In this document: piece after piece, positions 1 through 8,167 of the stretch
Layout of the letters: every line of letters begins with the position of its first letter
How positions within the stretch are numbered: the first letter of the stretch is position 1
Source of the DNA: Nocardia vermiculata NBRC 100427
GTDB taxonomy: Bacteria; Actinomycetota; Actinomycetes; Mycobacteriales; Mycobacteriaceae
DNA: 64,000 nucleotides
Direction: 5' to 3'
Assembly: GCF_001613265.1 (NCBI RefSeq)
Contig: NZ_BDCA01000017.1
Span: 99,086-163,085, forward strand
Program-made: the position numbers and the translations under genes
The notes under the pieces: model-generated
The model's database searches: none
Told to the model about the DNA's origin: nothing
What the model saw: the letters and a program-made list of their open reading frames with translations, nothing else

Positions 1-450
1 TACCGGGCCGCCCTCGGTCACCCGGCACACCACATCGGGCCCCTCGACGCGCAGCACGGTCAGCCCGACCTTGCCGTCGTCGACGAGCAGGCGGTCACCG
101 GCCTTGGCGTCGCGGGCCAGCTTGGTGTAGGTGGTCGAGACGCGATCGTGGGTGCCCTCCACGTCCTCGACCGTGATCCGCACCTCCTCGCCCGTCGCCC
201 ACACGGTGCGGCCCTCGATGAACCTGCCGAGCCGGATCTTGGGCCCCTGCAGGTCGGCGAGGATTCCTACGGCACGGCTCATCTGCTCGGCCGCGTGCCG
301 CACCTTGTGATAGTTCTCGGCGTGATCGGCGTGTTCCCCGTGGCTGAAATTCAACCGGGCCACGTCCATGCCACTGTCGACAAGTTCACGGATCCGGTCC
401 TCGGTGGCTGTCGCCGGCCCGAGGGTGCACACAATCTTTGTCCGTCGCAT
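1..450 (-). CDS. pyk: Pyruvate kinase, N-terminal part (gene runs off the window start)
   Basis: Catalyses the last step of glycolysis, phosphoenolpyruvate + ADP to pyruvate + ATP, in the cytoplasm. The first 150 codons are in the window and the C-terminal two thirds lie beyond position 1. The protein opens MRRTKIVCTLGPAT, the classic pyruvate kinase N-terminus. It continues with RLNFSHG (substrate and potassium site) and LADLQGPKIRLG before entering the B domain. The ATG at 448-450 starts exactly at the family's usual first residues. A TAGGCT box (460-465, minus strand) lies 9 nt before the ATG, so the transcript may have almost no leader. It follows the TM2 gene on the same strand after a 108-nt gap. 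Confidence 0.96.
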   Translation of the reverse strand, partial: MRRTKIVCTLGPATATEDRIRELVDSGMDVARLNFSHGEHADHAENYHKVRHAAEQMSRAVGILADLQGPKIRLGRFIEGRTVWATGEEVRITVEDVEGTHDRVSTTYTKLARDAKAGDRLLVDDGKVGLTVLRVEGPDVVCRVTEGGPV

Positions 451-558
451 CACGGCTCGAGCCTAGTCCTGCCGGAAACGCACCGCCGATCGGCACACCC
501 GTACCGGGGAAACGGCCAAAATATGACGGATATCACAGCCGCTGCGGTCGAGTGGGCC

Positions 559-1038
559 TCACTCCTGCAAGGGCCGGTTGTACGGGTCACGCACCTTGCC
601 GGTGAGGATCAGGATCGCGTCGATGAACGGCCAGATCCCACCCAATCCGCAGGTGAACAGCGTGACCAGAAGCTGCGCGATGCCGATGCCGGTGTAGCCG
701 AGGTAGAACCGGCCGACGCCGAGTCCACCGAGGAACAACTCCAGCAGTCCCGCGGTCAACTGGGATTTGTCCGACAGTGGCTCGCCGTACATGTTGCGGC
801 CGTACGGTGCCTCCGGATCCGCGCCGTAGGGCCCCGGAGCATTCATGCCGTAAGGACCTGGAGCGCTGGGAGGATAGCCACCGGGGTACGGCTGCGCATA
901 CGGGTCGGCGGGCGGGCCGTAGGGCTGGGGCTGGCTGTAGCCCGGCTGAGTGTAGGGCCCCGGTTGGCCGTACCCACCGGGGCCGGTACCCGGCGCACCG
1001 TATTGCGGGCCCGGATGGGGCTGATAGGGATCGGTCAC
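559..1038 (-). CDS. TM2-domain membrane protein with Pro/Gly/Tyr-rich tail
   Basis: A 159-residue protein of unknown function. The first ~85 residues are a low-complexity Pro/Gly/Tyr/Gln tail. They are followed by a TM2 domain made of two hydrophobic helices separated by a short turn (LLELFLGGLGVGRFYLG, then GGIWPFIDAILILTG). TM2 proteins are small inner-membrane proteins. The GTG at 1036-1038 was chosen because a GAGGAGGAG ribosome-binding site lies just before it and the low-complexity tail begins there; a longer frame upstream has no protein-like composition. It begins 31 nt after the lgt stop, so co-transcription with lgt is likely. Confidence 0.85.
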   Translation of the reverse strand: MTDPYQPHPGPQYGAPGTGPGGYGQPGPYTQPGYSQPQPYGPPADPYAQPYPGGYPPSAPGPYGMNAPGPYGADPEAPYGRNMYGEPLSDKSQLTAGLLELFLGGLGVGRFYLGYTGIGIAQLLVTLFTCGLGGIWPFIDAILILTGKVRDPYNRPLQE

Positions 1039-1069
1039 GACGCTCCTCCTCGTTCGGGCGGATGCCCGC

Positions 1070-2392
1070 TCACCTCTTGTCCGCCTGCTTGCGGCCCCGC
1101 TTGCGTGCGCCCTTACCCGCTGCGTCCGTGGGCGCGACCTCGTCCGCCTCCGACGCGCTGCTCGCCGGCGCGCCCGTGTCCGCGGCGGTCGTCGTCCCCG
1201 CCGCTGCCGATGTGCCCTCCGCTGCCTGCTCGCCGGCCCCTGCCGTCTCGTCGACCGGTGCCGATGCGGCGTCCCGGTCCGTGGTCGGCTCGGTCTCCTC
1301 CTTCTCCGCGGCAGCGTCCTCCGGTGCCGGGTCGCCGTCGGGAGCCCGCTCGCCCGCATCACCACCGGGGACCCCGGTGGTGCCCCCGTTCGCCGCTGGT
1401 GCGTCCCCGATCACCGCGTCGCCACTGTCCGCGGCGGCCTGCTCGGCAGCAGCGCGGCGACGCAACGCGCCCCACTGCCACGGCCACGGCCGGTCACCGG
1501 CGGGCGCCAGCTGCGCGGCGGTCTCGCGTCCCTTGGTGGCGAAAATGAAATACGCCACCGCGCACAGGAATACGATCGCCGAGGTGTAGGAGTTGATGCG
1601 GATACCGAACAGATGGGTGGCATCGTCGTCGCGCAGCAGCTCGACCCAGAACCGCCCGAAGGTATAGATCGCGACGTACAGGGCGAACAGGCGGCCGTGG
1701 CCGACCTTCCAACGCCGGTCCACCAGCACCAGCACCAGGACGCCGAGCAGGTTCCAGATCAGTTCGTAGAGGAAGGTCGGCTGCACCACCTTCTCGACCA
1801 CACCGGTCGAGACACCGTTCATCATGTCGAGCTGACCGTTGGAGTCGAACCGCAGGTCGATTTCCAGTCCCCACGGCAGATCGGTCGCACGACCGTAGAG
1901 TTCCTGATTGAAGTAGTTACCGAGCCGGCCGACGGCCTGCGCGAGCAGAATCCCCGGGGCGATGGCATCACCGAAGGCAGGCAACGGAATTCGGTACACC
2001 CGGCATCCGATCCAGGCACCGATGCCGCCGAGCAGCACCGCACCCCAGATACCGAGGCCGCCCTCCCAGATCTTCAGCGCGTCGATCGGATGGCCGCCGG
2101 CACCGAAATACTTCTCCCAGTCGGTCGCCACGTGATAGAGGCGGCCACCGACCAGACCGAACGGCACCGCGAACATGGCCACGTCCAGCACCGCGCCCGG
2201 TTGACCACCACGCTCGCGCCAGCGGCGCTCACCCCACCAGATCGCGACGATGATGCCGACGATGATGCACAGCGCGTACGCCCGGAGGGGGAAGGGCCCC
2301 ACATCCCATACTCCGCGCGGCGGACTGGGTATATAGGCCAGTACCGCCCCACTGTGCACACCGACGCCGTCTGCCAGGACTGGAAAGGTCAC
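1070..2392 (-). CDS. lgt: Prolipoprotein diacylglyceryl transferase with long acidic C-terminal tail
   Basis: Transfers diacylglyceryl from phosphatidylglycerol to the lipobox cysteine of prelipoproteins, the first step of lipoprotein maturation in the plasma membrane. The hydrophobic core shows AYIPSPP near the N-terminus, GGRLYHVATDW at about residue 82-92 and the Lgt signature GRLGNYFNQELYGR at about 155-168. FWVELLRDD follows in the last helices. The enzyme part ends near residue 290. About 150 further residues form a low-complexity Ala/Glu/Asp/Thr tail ending in a basic patch (KGARKRGRKQADKR); mycobacterial Lgt proteins also carry long tails. The GTG at 2392 was chosen because a TACGGT box sits 7 nt before it, a leaderless layout; a GTG at 2401 is the alternative. 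It lies 63 nt downstream of trpA, as in mycobacteria. Confidence 0.95.
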   Translation of the reverse strand: MTFPVLADGVGVHSGAVLAYIPSPPRGVWDVGPFPLRAYALCIIVGIIVAIWWGERRWRERGGQPGAVLDVAMFAVPFGLVGGRLYHVATDWEKYFGAGGHPIDALKIWEGGLGIWGAVLLGGIGAWIGCRVYRIPLPAFGDAIAPGILLAQAVGRLGNYFNQELYGRATDLPWGLEIDLRFDSNGQLDMMNGVSTGVVEKVVQPTFLYELIWNLLGVLVLVLVDRRWKVGHGRLFALYVAIYTFGRFWVELLRDDDATHLFGIRINSYTSAIVFLCAVAYFIFATKGRETAAQLAPAGDRPWPWQWGALRRRAAAEQAAADSGDAVIGDAPAANGGTTGVPGGDAGERAPDGDPAPEDAAAEKEETEPTTDRDAASAPVDETAGAGEQAAEGTSAAAGTTTAADTGAPASSASEADEVAPTDAAGKGARKRGRKQADKR

Positions 2393-2399
2393 GCGCCCC

Positions 2400-2405
2400 A
2401 CCGTA
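2400..2405 (-). promoter_or_regulatory. Leaderless -10 box of lgt
   Basis: TACGGT followed by 7 nt and GTG (2390-2392). The spacing puts the transcription start at or next to the start codon, so lgt may have its own promoter as well as read-through from trpA. Confidence 0.5.
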
Positions 2406-2455
2406 ACGGAGGTCGCTCGCCGCGCCCACCCGGTGGTCGGTTGCGCCGGCCCCGA

Positions 2456-3247
2456 CTACCCGGCGACGGTTGCCGAACGAACGCCCTGCGACAGTTCGGA
2501 AGTCAGCGCACGCACCTGATCGAGCCCCTGCCCGGCGGCGGTGACCAGCGCGGAACCGACGATCACACCGTCGGCGTAGGAGGCGATCTCGGCGGCCTGT
2601 GCGCCGTTGCGGACGCCCAGCCCCACCCCGATCGGAATGTCGGAGTGGCTGCGTACCCGCGCGCACAGCTGCGGGGCGGCCGAGGACACCGCATCACGGG
2701 CGCCCGTGACTCCCATGGTGGAGGCCGCGTAGAGGAAGCCGCTGCTGGCCTCGATGGTCTGCACCAGCCGCTCCTCGGTGGACGACGGCGCGACCAGGAA
2801 GATGCGATCCAGATCATGGGCGGCGGAGGCATCGAGCCACTCCCCCGCCTCCTCCGGAATCAGATTCGGTGTGATCAGTCCGCTACCGCCGGCGGCGGAC
2901 AGATCGCGGGCGAACCGGTCGACTCCGTACTGCAGCACCGGATTCCAATAGGTCATCACCACTGCCGCACCACCGGCCGCGGTAATCGCCTCGACCACCG
3001 AGAACACGTCGCGGACCCGCACCCCGCCGCGCAGGGCCTGATCGGCGGCGGCTTGAATGGTCGGTCCGTCCATCACCGGATCGGAGTAGGCGACCCCGAC
3101 TTCGACGATGTCGCAACCGGATTCGACCATCGCGGTGCAGACCTCGATGGAACCGGCGAGATCCGGATACCCGGCCGGCATATACCCGACCAGCGCCGCT
3201 CGCCCTTCGTCACGACACGCCGCGAAGGTGGATTCCAGACGGCTCAC
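2456..3247 (-). CDS. trpA: Tryptophan synthase alpha chain
   Basis: Cleaves indole-3-glycerol phosphate to indole and glyceraldehyde 3-phosphate; the indole is channelled to TrpB. The protein has 263 residues, normal for the family, and is a TIM barrel. The catalytic acids are visible as Glu49 in DIVEVGVAYSDP and Asp60 in PVMDGPTIQ, the same numbers as in the Salmonella enzyme. YWNPVLQYG is the usual barrel strand. The GTG start overlaps the trpB stop by four bases (GTGA), so translation is probably coupled to trpB and gives equal subunit amounts. Confidence 0.98.
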   Translation of the reverse strand: MSRLESTFAACRDEGRAALVGYMPAGYPDLAGSIEVCTAMVESGCDIVEVGVAYSDPVMDGPTIQAAADQALRGGVRVRDVFSVVEAITAAGGAAVVMTYWNPVLQYGVDRFARDLSAAGGSGLITPNLIPEEAGEWLDASAAHDLDRIFLVAPSSTEERLVQTIEASSGFLYAASTMGVTGARDAVSSAAPQLCARVRSHSDIPIGVGLGVRNGAQAAEIASYADGVIVGSALVTAAGQGLDQVRALTSELSQGVRSATVAG

Positions 3248-4521
3248 GAGCGATTCTCCTCGGCGGATCCGTTGTCGTCGAACAGCCCGAACCAGCGCGC
3301 CGCGGTATCCATATCCTTGTCGCCGCGTCCGGACAGATTCACCAGAATGATTGCGCCCGGGCCCAATTCACGCCCCAACTGCAGGGCGCCGGCGACCGCG
3401 TGCGCGGACTCGATCGCGGGAATGATGCCCTCGGTGCGCGAGAGCAGCAGCAGCGCGTCCATCGCCTCGGCATCGGTCACCGGCCGGTACTCGGCGCGAC
3501 CGATATCCTTCAGATACGCATGCTCGGGGCCCACGCCCGGATAATCCAACCCGGCCGACACCGAGTGCGAGTCGATGGTCTGACCGTCCTCGTCCTGCAG
3601 CAGGTACGAGTAGGCGCCTTGGAAGGCTCCGGGCCGGCCACCGGCGAAAGTCGCCGCGTGCCTACCTGTTTCGACACCGTCACCGGCGGCTTCGTAACCG
3701 ACCAGCCGGACCGCTTCGTCGTCGATGAACGGGTGGAAGATGCCGATCGCGTTGGAACCGCCGCCTACGCAGGCCACCACCGCATCGGGCAGCCGGCCGG
3801 TGTGGGACCGCACCTGCACGCGCGCCTCCAGTCCGACGATGCGCTGGAAGTCGCGCACCATCAGCGGGAACGGATGCGGCCCCGCGGCGGTACCGAAGCA
3901 GTAGTAGGTCTGCTCGGCGTTGGTGACCCAGTCCCGCAGCGCCTCGTTGATCGCGTCCTTCAGCGTCTGCGACCCCGTGGTCACCGACACGACCTCGGCG
4001 CCGAGCAGACGCATCCGCGCGACATTGAGCGCCTGGCGGGCCGTGTCGACCGCACCCATGTAGATGACGCAGTCCAGCCCGAGCAGCGCGCACGCCGTCG
4101 CGGTGGCGACACCGTGCTGACCGGCGCCGGTCTCGGCGATGACGCGGGTCTTGCCCATCCGCTTGGCCAGCAGTGCTTGACCGAGCACGTTGTTGATCTT
4201 GTGGGAACCGGTGTGATTCAGATCCTCACGCTTGAGCAGGATGCGGGCGCCACCGGCATGTTCGGACAACCGGGTGCACTCGAACACCGGCGACGGCCGG
4301 CCGGCGTAGTCACGTTGCAGACGGTCGAGCTCGGCCAGGAAATCCGGATCGACGCGGGACTTGTCGTATTCGGCGGTGACCTCCTCGATCACCGCCATCA
4401 ACGCCTCCGGCACATGCCGGCCACCGTAGACACCGAAATGGCCACCCGGGTCGGGTTCGTGGCTGCGATGGGTGACCCCCTCGCTGGCCTGCGGCAGCGC
4501 GGTATCGGGCGCACCGGTCAT
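3244..4521 (-). CDS. trpB: Tryptophan synthase beta chain
   Basis: PLP enzyme that joins indole with L-serine to give L-tryptophan. It has 425 residues. The PLP lysine is Lys108 in HTGSHKINN, the catalytic glutamate is Glu130 in AETGAGQHG, and the phosphate-binding loop is GGGSNAIG. An N-terminal extension of about 20 residues precedes GGHFGVYGGRHVPE, the point where most family members begin. It overlaps trpC by ATGA at 4518-4521 and trpA at the other end, giving the tight order trpC-trpB-trpA. Confidence 0.98.
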   Translation of the reverse strand: MTGAPDTALPQASEGVTHRSHEPDPGGHFGVYGGRHVPEALMAVIEEVTAEYDKSRVDPDFLAELDRLQRDYAGRPSPVFECTRLSEHAGGARILLKREDLNHTGSHKINNVLGQALLAKRMGKTRVIAETGAGQHGVATATACALLGLDCVIYMGAVDTARQALNVARMRLLGAEVVSVTTGSQTLKDAINEALRDWVTNAEQTYYCFGTAAGPHPFPLMVRDFQRIVGLEARVQVRSHTGRLPDAVVACVGGGSNAIGIFHPFIDDEAVRLVGYEAAGDGVETGRHAATFAGGRPGAFQGAYSYLLQDEDGQTIDSHSVSAGLDYPGVGPEHAYLKDIGRAEYRPVTDAEAMDALLLLSRTEGIIPAIESAHAVAGALQLGRELGPGAIILVNLSGRGDKDMDTAARWFGLFDDNGSAEENRS

Positions 4522-5342
4522 CGGTTGACCCCCCGCCGCAGCGGGCGCGGGCAGGACGGATGTGTGCCGGCGGTCGCCAGCTCCGACACCGCTGCCCGCG
4601 GGTCTCCACTGGTCACCAGGCTCTCACCGACCAGAACGGCATCGGCACCGGCGCCCGCGTAGGCGAGCAGGTCCGCGGTACCGCTGACACCGGACTCGGC
4701 GATCCGGATGACCTCGGTGGGCAGGCCGGGAGCGATGCGCGCGAACACGTCGCGATCCACCTCGAGAGTCTTCAGATTGCGGGCGTTCACGCCGATCACG
4801 GAGGCGCCCGCGGTCAGCGCACGGTCGGCCTCCTCCTCGGTATGTACCTCCACCAGCGCGGTCATCCCGAGCGATTCGGTGCGATCGATCAGCGAGGCAA
4901 GCACATCCTGCTCCAGCGCGGCCACGATCAGCAGGATCACGTCCGCGCCGTGGGCGCGGGCCTCGTGAATCTGGTACGGGCCGACCACGAAATCCTTGCG
5001 CAGGATCGGCAGGTCAACCACCGCGCGCACCGAATCCAGGTCGGCAAGCGAACCGTGGAAGCGCCGGCCCTCGGTCAGCACGCTGATGATCCGGGCGCCA
5101 CCGTCCTCGTACGCCTTCGCCAGGATCGCCGGGTCCGGAATATCGGCGAGCTCTCCCTTGGACGGGCTGGCACGCTTGACCTCGGCAATGACTCCGATCC
5201 CGTCCGCATGCAGCGCGGCGAGGGCGTCGCGCGGCGAGGGCGCCGCCGCGGCGGCCTTCTTGACGGCCTGGAAATCCAGGAGGGCTTCCCGCGCGGCGAC
5301 ATCCGCACGGACCCCGTCGAGAATCGAGTCGAGTACCGTCAT
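4518..5342 (-). CDS. trpC: Indole-3-glycerol phosphate synthase
   Basis: Closes the ring of 1-(o-carboxyphenylamino)-1-deoxyribulose 5-phosphate to indole-3-glycerol phosphate. It is a monofunctional 274-residue TIM barrel with the motifs VIAEVKRASPSKG, RKDFVVGPYQ, NARNLKTLEVD and IAESGV. It is not fused to TrpF, and no trpF is present in the window. The start follows an AGAAAGGA ribosome-binding site. The 151 nt separating it from the preceding membrane-protein gene hold a possible internal -10 box (TACCCT, 5420-5425) and a small hairpin, so trpCBA may be partly independent of trpE. Confidence 0.97.
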   Translation of the reverse strand: MTVLDSILDGVRADVAAREALLDFQAVKKAAAAAPSPRDALAALHADGIGVIAEVKRASPSKGELADIPDPAILAKAYEDGGARIISVLTEGRRFHGSLADLDSVRAVVDLPILRKDFVVGPYQIHEARAHGADVILLIVAALEQDVLASLIDRTESLGMTALVEVHTEEEADRALTAGASVIGVNARNLKTLEVDRDVFARIAPGLPTEVIRIAESGVSGTADLLAYAGAGADAVLVGESLVTSGDPRAAVSELATAGTHPSCPRPLRRGVNR

Positions 5343-5462
5343 CTGGCTCGAATCCTTTCTGGGGAGACGGACTTATTACCTGAGAATCCCCCCAGGCGCT
5401 GTCTCACCGATGCTGTTAAAGGGTAAAGGGAGCTGTTCGCACCGCCGACGGCGGGGTGTGGC

Positions 5463-5480
5463 GCCGCGCACCCGCGCGGC
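5463..5480 (-). terminator. GC hairpin between the trp membrane gene and trpC
   Basis: A perfect 7-bp stem (GCCGCGC/GCGCGGC) with a 4-nt loop lies 13 nt after the stop of the Trp-associated membrane gene. There is no U-run. It could be a weak terminator or a processing or pausing site within the trp operon. Confidence 0.3.
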
Positions 5481-5493
5481 CTGCACGGGCGCG

Positions 5494-6435
5494 TCATCGT
5501 GCCCGCCCGGTGCCGCCCGGATCGGAACCGGCGCCGTCGGCGTCCTCGGCGCGACCGGCCGGACCCGTGCCGTTGCCGCCCGGATACCCGGTGTCGCCGC
5601 CTCGATCGCCACCGTCGTCGGTCGGATCGGCTCCGGCGTCGAGCGCATCCCACAGCACCCGCTGGGAGAGTTCACCCGGGTCCGGCTGCTCGGTCGCTGC
5701 GCCGCCCCCGGCCGGCTGCGGCGCGGAATCGGCGCGACGCATTTCCGCGACCTGCTCGGCGGCCTCCGCCCGGCGGAACACCGGGTTGTCGTATTTCCCC
5801 GTCATCCGGGCCGTCGCCTCCGGCATCCGCGCCAGCAGCACACCCGCCACGAACGCCGCGACCGCACCCAGCACGCTGAGCACCGCCGGGAACGTCGCCG
5901 CGAGCGCCTCGTCCACGTGCGCACGCGCCGGAAGCTCGGCCAGCGATGCGGCCCGCCCGGCGACGTCGCCGCGGTCTGCCAGCAGCGCGAGGCCCGGCAC
6001 CGCCGCGACCGCGGCCACCAGCGCCACCACTACCCCGACCAACCGGCGCAGCCACCCCTTCGTGGCGAAGACAGCGGCGATCGACGCCAGCAGCACCAGC
6101 GCCAGCGGAGTGAGCGCGCCGAACCAGAGCCCACCGTTGAGATCCTGCGTGCGCGGCTCGGTCAGCCCGTCCGAGGAGTGCAAGGTCACCCAGGTCATCC
6201 GGGACGAACCCCACAGCGCGGCCGCACCGACCGCCAGCAGGACCACCGGCAGCACCGGGCGCGCACTGCGGGTGCGTCCCGCCGCGGCGGACGCCTCGCC
6301 GTCCGCGTCCGGCACGAAACGATCGGGGTCGGCGGCGCCGCCGACCACCACCGGTGAGCCGGTGCCGGCCGCACCGTGCGGCTTCGCCACCTCGGACGGA
6401 TTCTGTTGTACTGGTTCGGATTCCGAATTGGTCAT
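5494..6435 (-). CDS. Trp-operon-associated membrane protein (TIGR02234 type)
   Basis: A 313-residue membrane protein of unknown function that sits between trpE and trpC, the position of Rv1610 in M. tuberculosis. The N-terminal ~70 residues are hydrophilic. About four hydrophobic segments follow (PVLPVVLLAVGAAAL, LTPLALVLLASIAAVF, LVGVVVALVAAVAAVPGLAL, VLSVLGAVAAFVAGVLL), then a cytoplasmic Ala/Gly/Asp-rich tail of ~100 residues. The ATG overlaps the trpE stop by ATGA. Its constant location in actinobacterial trp operons suggests a link to tryptophan or its precursors, for example transport or sensing, but this is inference. Confidence 0.88.
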   Translation of the reverse strand: MTNSESEPVQQNPSEVAKPHGAAGTGSPVVVGGAADPDRFVPDADGEASAAAGRTRSARPVLPVVLLAVGAAALWGSSRMTWVTLHSSDGLTEPRTQDLNGGLWFGALTPLALVLLASIAAVFATKGWLRRLVGVVVALVAAVAAVPGLALLADRGDVAGRAASLAELPARAHVDEALAATFPAVLSVLGAVAAFVAGVLLARMPEATARMTGKYDNPVFRRAEAAEQVAEMRRADSAPQPAGGGAATEQPDPGELSQRVLWDALDAGADPTDDGGDRGGDTGYPGGNGTGPAGRAEDADGAGSDPGGTGRAR

Positions 6436-8009
6436 AGCAATGTGCCGTCGGGTTGTGGGGTGAAGGTCCGGATAGTGCGCGCGGCGGCGACGGCCTTGAG
6501 CACGGCCATCGCCTTGTTGCGCGACTCCTCGTCCTCGTATCCGGGCTCGGAATCAGCCACGATACCGGCCCCCGCCTGCACGTAGGCGACACCGTCCTTC
6601 AGCAGGCCGGTACGGATCGCGATCGCGGTATCGGCATCGCCGGCGAAATCCAGATAGCCCACCACACCGGCATACACGCCACGGCGGGTCGGCTCGTTCT
6701 CCTCGATCAACTCCATCGCCCGCACCTTCGGGGCGCCGGACAAGGTGCCGGCCGGAAAAGTGGCCCGGACCGCGTCCAGCGCGATCCGCCCGGCCGCCAG
6801 CCGGCCCGTCACCGTCGACACCAGGTGCATCACATGGCTGTAGCGCTCGATATGGCGGTACTCGGTCACCCGCACCGAACCCGGCTCACACACCCGGCCC
6901 AGATCGTTGCGACCCAGATCGACGAGCATCAGATGCTCGGCGTTCTCCTTCTCGTCGGCCAGCAGATCCTTCTCGAGCAGCACATCCTCCTCCTCGGTGG
7001 CACCACGCCACCGGGTGCCCGCGATCGGATGCGTCGTGGCCACCCCGTCCTGCACCGTCACCAGCGATTCCGGGCTCGAACCGACCACCGAGAACGCGGT
7101 TTCGCCCGCGCCGTCGGGGACATGGAGCAGATACATGTACGGACTCGGGTTCGACGCACGCAGCATCCGGTACACGTCCACCGGGGCACCGTCGTAATCC
7201 ATCTCGAACCGCTGCGACAGCACCACCTGAAACGCCTCGCCGGCCTCGATCTCGCCGACCACCCGGCGAATCGCCGCACCGAACTCGGCACTGGATCGGC
7301 GGCGCACGAAGTCCGGTTCGGGACGGTCGAACACCGCCACCGTGGAATCGGCCGGTGCCGCCAACGCCGCAGTCATCCGATCCAGCCGGGCCACCGCATC
7401 GTCGTATGCTTCGTCGACCCGCTCGTCGGTACCGTTCCAGTTCACGGCGTTCGCGATCAACGTGATCGCGCCCTCGTGGTGATCGAATGCGGCCAGATCC
7501 GTGGCCAGCAGCATCACCATCTCCGGAACCCGCAGATCGTCGGTGGTCAGCTCCGGTAGCCGCTCGATCCGGCGCACGATGTCGTACCCCAGATACCCGA
7601 CCAGGCCGCCCGTCAGCGGCGGCAGGCCCGGCAGCCGCTCGGTTCGCAGCAGCTCCAGAGTGTCGTGCAATGCGGTCAGTGGATCACCACCGGCCGGGGC
7701 GCCGGCGGGAGTAGCACCCAGCCAGGCAGCTTCACCGTCCACCACTGTCAACGCCGTCGGGCTACCGGCACCGATGAACGACCATCGCGACCACGAACGC
7801 CCGTTCTCGGCCGACTCCAGCAGAAATGTGCCGGGACGATCCGCGCCGAGCTTGCGGTAGGTGGACAACGGAGTCTCCGAATCCGCCAGCACCTTGCGCG
7901 TCACCGGCACCACGCGGTGCTGGGCCGCGAGCATGCGGAACTGCTCACGGGTGGTGGTGGTTGCGGATTCCGGACGGTCGAAGGCAGCGCCGTGCATGCC
8001 CGCCATCAT
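6432..8009 (-). CDS. trpE: Anthranilate synthase component I
   Basis: Converts chorismate and ammonia (or glutamine through TrpG) to anthranilate, the committed step to tryptophan. The 525-residue protein has the N-terminal LLES motif (TFLLESAENG, ~residue 42) that binds feedback-inhibiting tryptophan. The C-terminal chorismate-binding domain has HPIAGTRWRG, LVDLGRNDLGRV, HVMHLVSTV, FPAGTLSGAPKVRAME and GIVADSEP. TrpG and TrpD are not in the window. The ATG at 8007-8009 is preferred: a GAAGGA ribosome-binding site lies 6 nt upstream, inside the last copy of a tandem repeat. The second and fifth codons are also ATG. It is the first gene of the leftward trp operon. Confidence 0.97.
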   Translation of the reverse strand: MMAGMHGAAFDRPESATTTTREQFRMLAAQHRVVPVTRKVLADSETPLSTYRKLGADRPGTFLLESAENGRSWSRWSFIGAGSPTALTVVDGEAAWLGATPAGAPAGGDPLTALHDTLELLRTERLPGLPPLTGGLVGYLGYDIVRRIERLPELTTDDLRVPEMVMLLATDLAAFDHHEGAITLIANAVNWNGTDERVDEAYDDAVARLDRMTAALAAPADSTVAVFDRPEPDFVRRRSSAEFGAAIRRVVGEIEAGEAFQVVLSQRFEMDYDGAPVDVYRMLRASNPSPYMYLLHVPDGAGETAFSVVGSSPESLVTVQDGVATTHPIAGTRWRGATEEEDVLLEKDLLADEKENAEHLMLVDLGRNDLGRVCEPGSVRVTEYRHIERYSHVMHLVSTVTGRLAAGRIALDAVRATFPAGTLSGAPKVRAMELIEENEPTRRGVYAGVVGYLDFAGDADTAIAIRTGLLKDGVAYVQAGAGIVADSEPGYEDEESRNKAMAVLKAVAAARTIRTFTPQPDGTLL

Positions 8010-8011
8010 CG

Positions 8012-8097
8012 CAGGTCCTTCGTCTTCGCTTCGCTGCAGGTCCTTCGCCTGCGCTTCGCTGCAGGTCCGTCGTCATCGCTTCGCTGCAGGTCCTTCG
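8012..8097. repeat. 25-bp tandem repeat directly upstream of trpE
   Basis: Three full 25-bp copies (8012-8036, 8037-8061, 8062-8086) and an 11-bp partial copy (8087-8097) lie end to end. Copies differ at only a few positions. Read toward trpE (minus strand), each unit ends in CGAAGGACCTG or a one-base variant, so the array holds several GAAGGA Shine-Dalgarno-like sequences, the last of which serves trpE. It fills more than half of the trpE-bcp intergenic region. Confidence 0.9.
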
Positions 8098-8154
8098 ACC
8101 CCCTCGTCCTCGAACTTTCCTGCTCGCTCCGACCGGTACATACTCACCGCCCGG

Positions 8155-8160
8155 TACGCT
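8155..8160 (+). promoter_or_regulatory. Leaderless -10 box of the peroxiredoxin gene
   Basis: TACGCT, then 7 nt, then GTG at 8168. There is no ribosome-binding site, which agrees with a leaderless transcript and supports this start. Confidence 0.5.
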
Positions 8161-8167
8161 CGCGATT

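Noticed and set aside
1613..3544. 643-codon plus-strand open frame over lgt, trpA and trpB
   Set aside because: It is antisense to clear lgt, trpA and trpB homologues; long antisense frames are common at this GC content and its composition is not protein-like.
7929..8079. A short upstream ORF (about 44 codons) that starts with ATG inside the repeat and overlaps the trpE start; possible Trp leader peptide
   Set aside because: It contains no tryptophan codon and its sequence is only the repeat read in another frame, so attenuation by Trp-tRNA is not supported.
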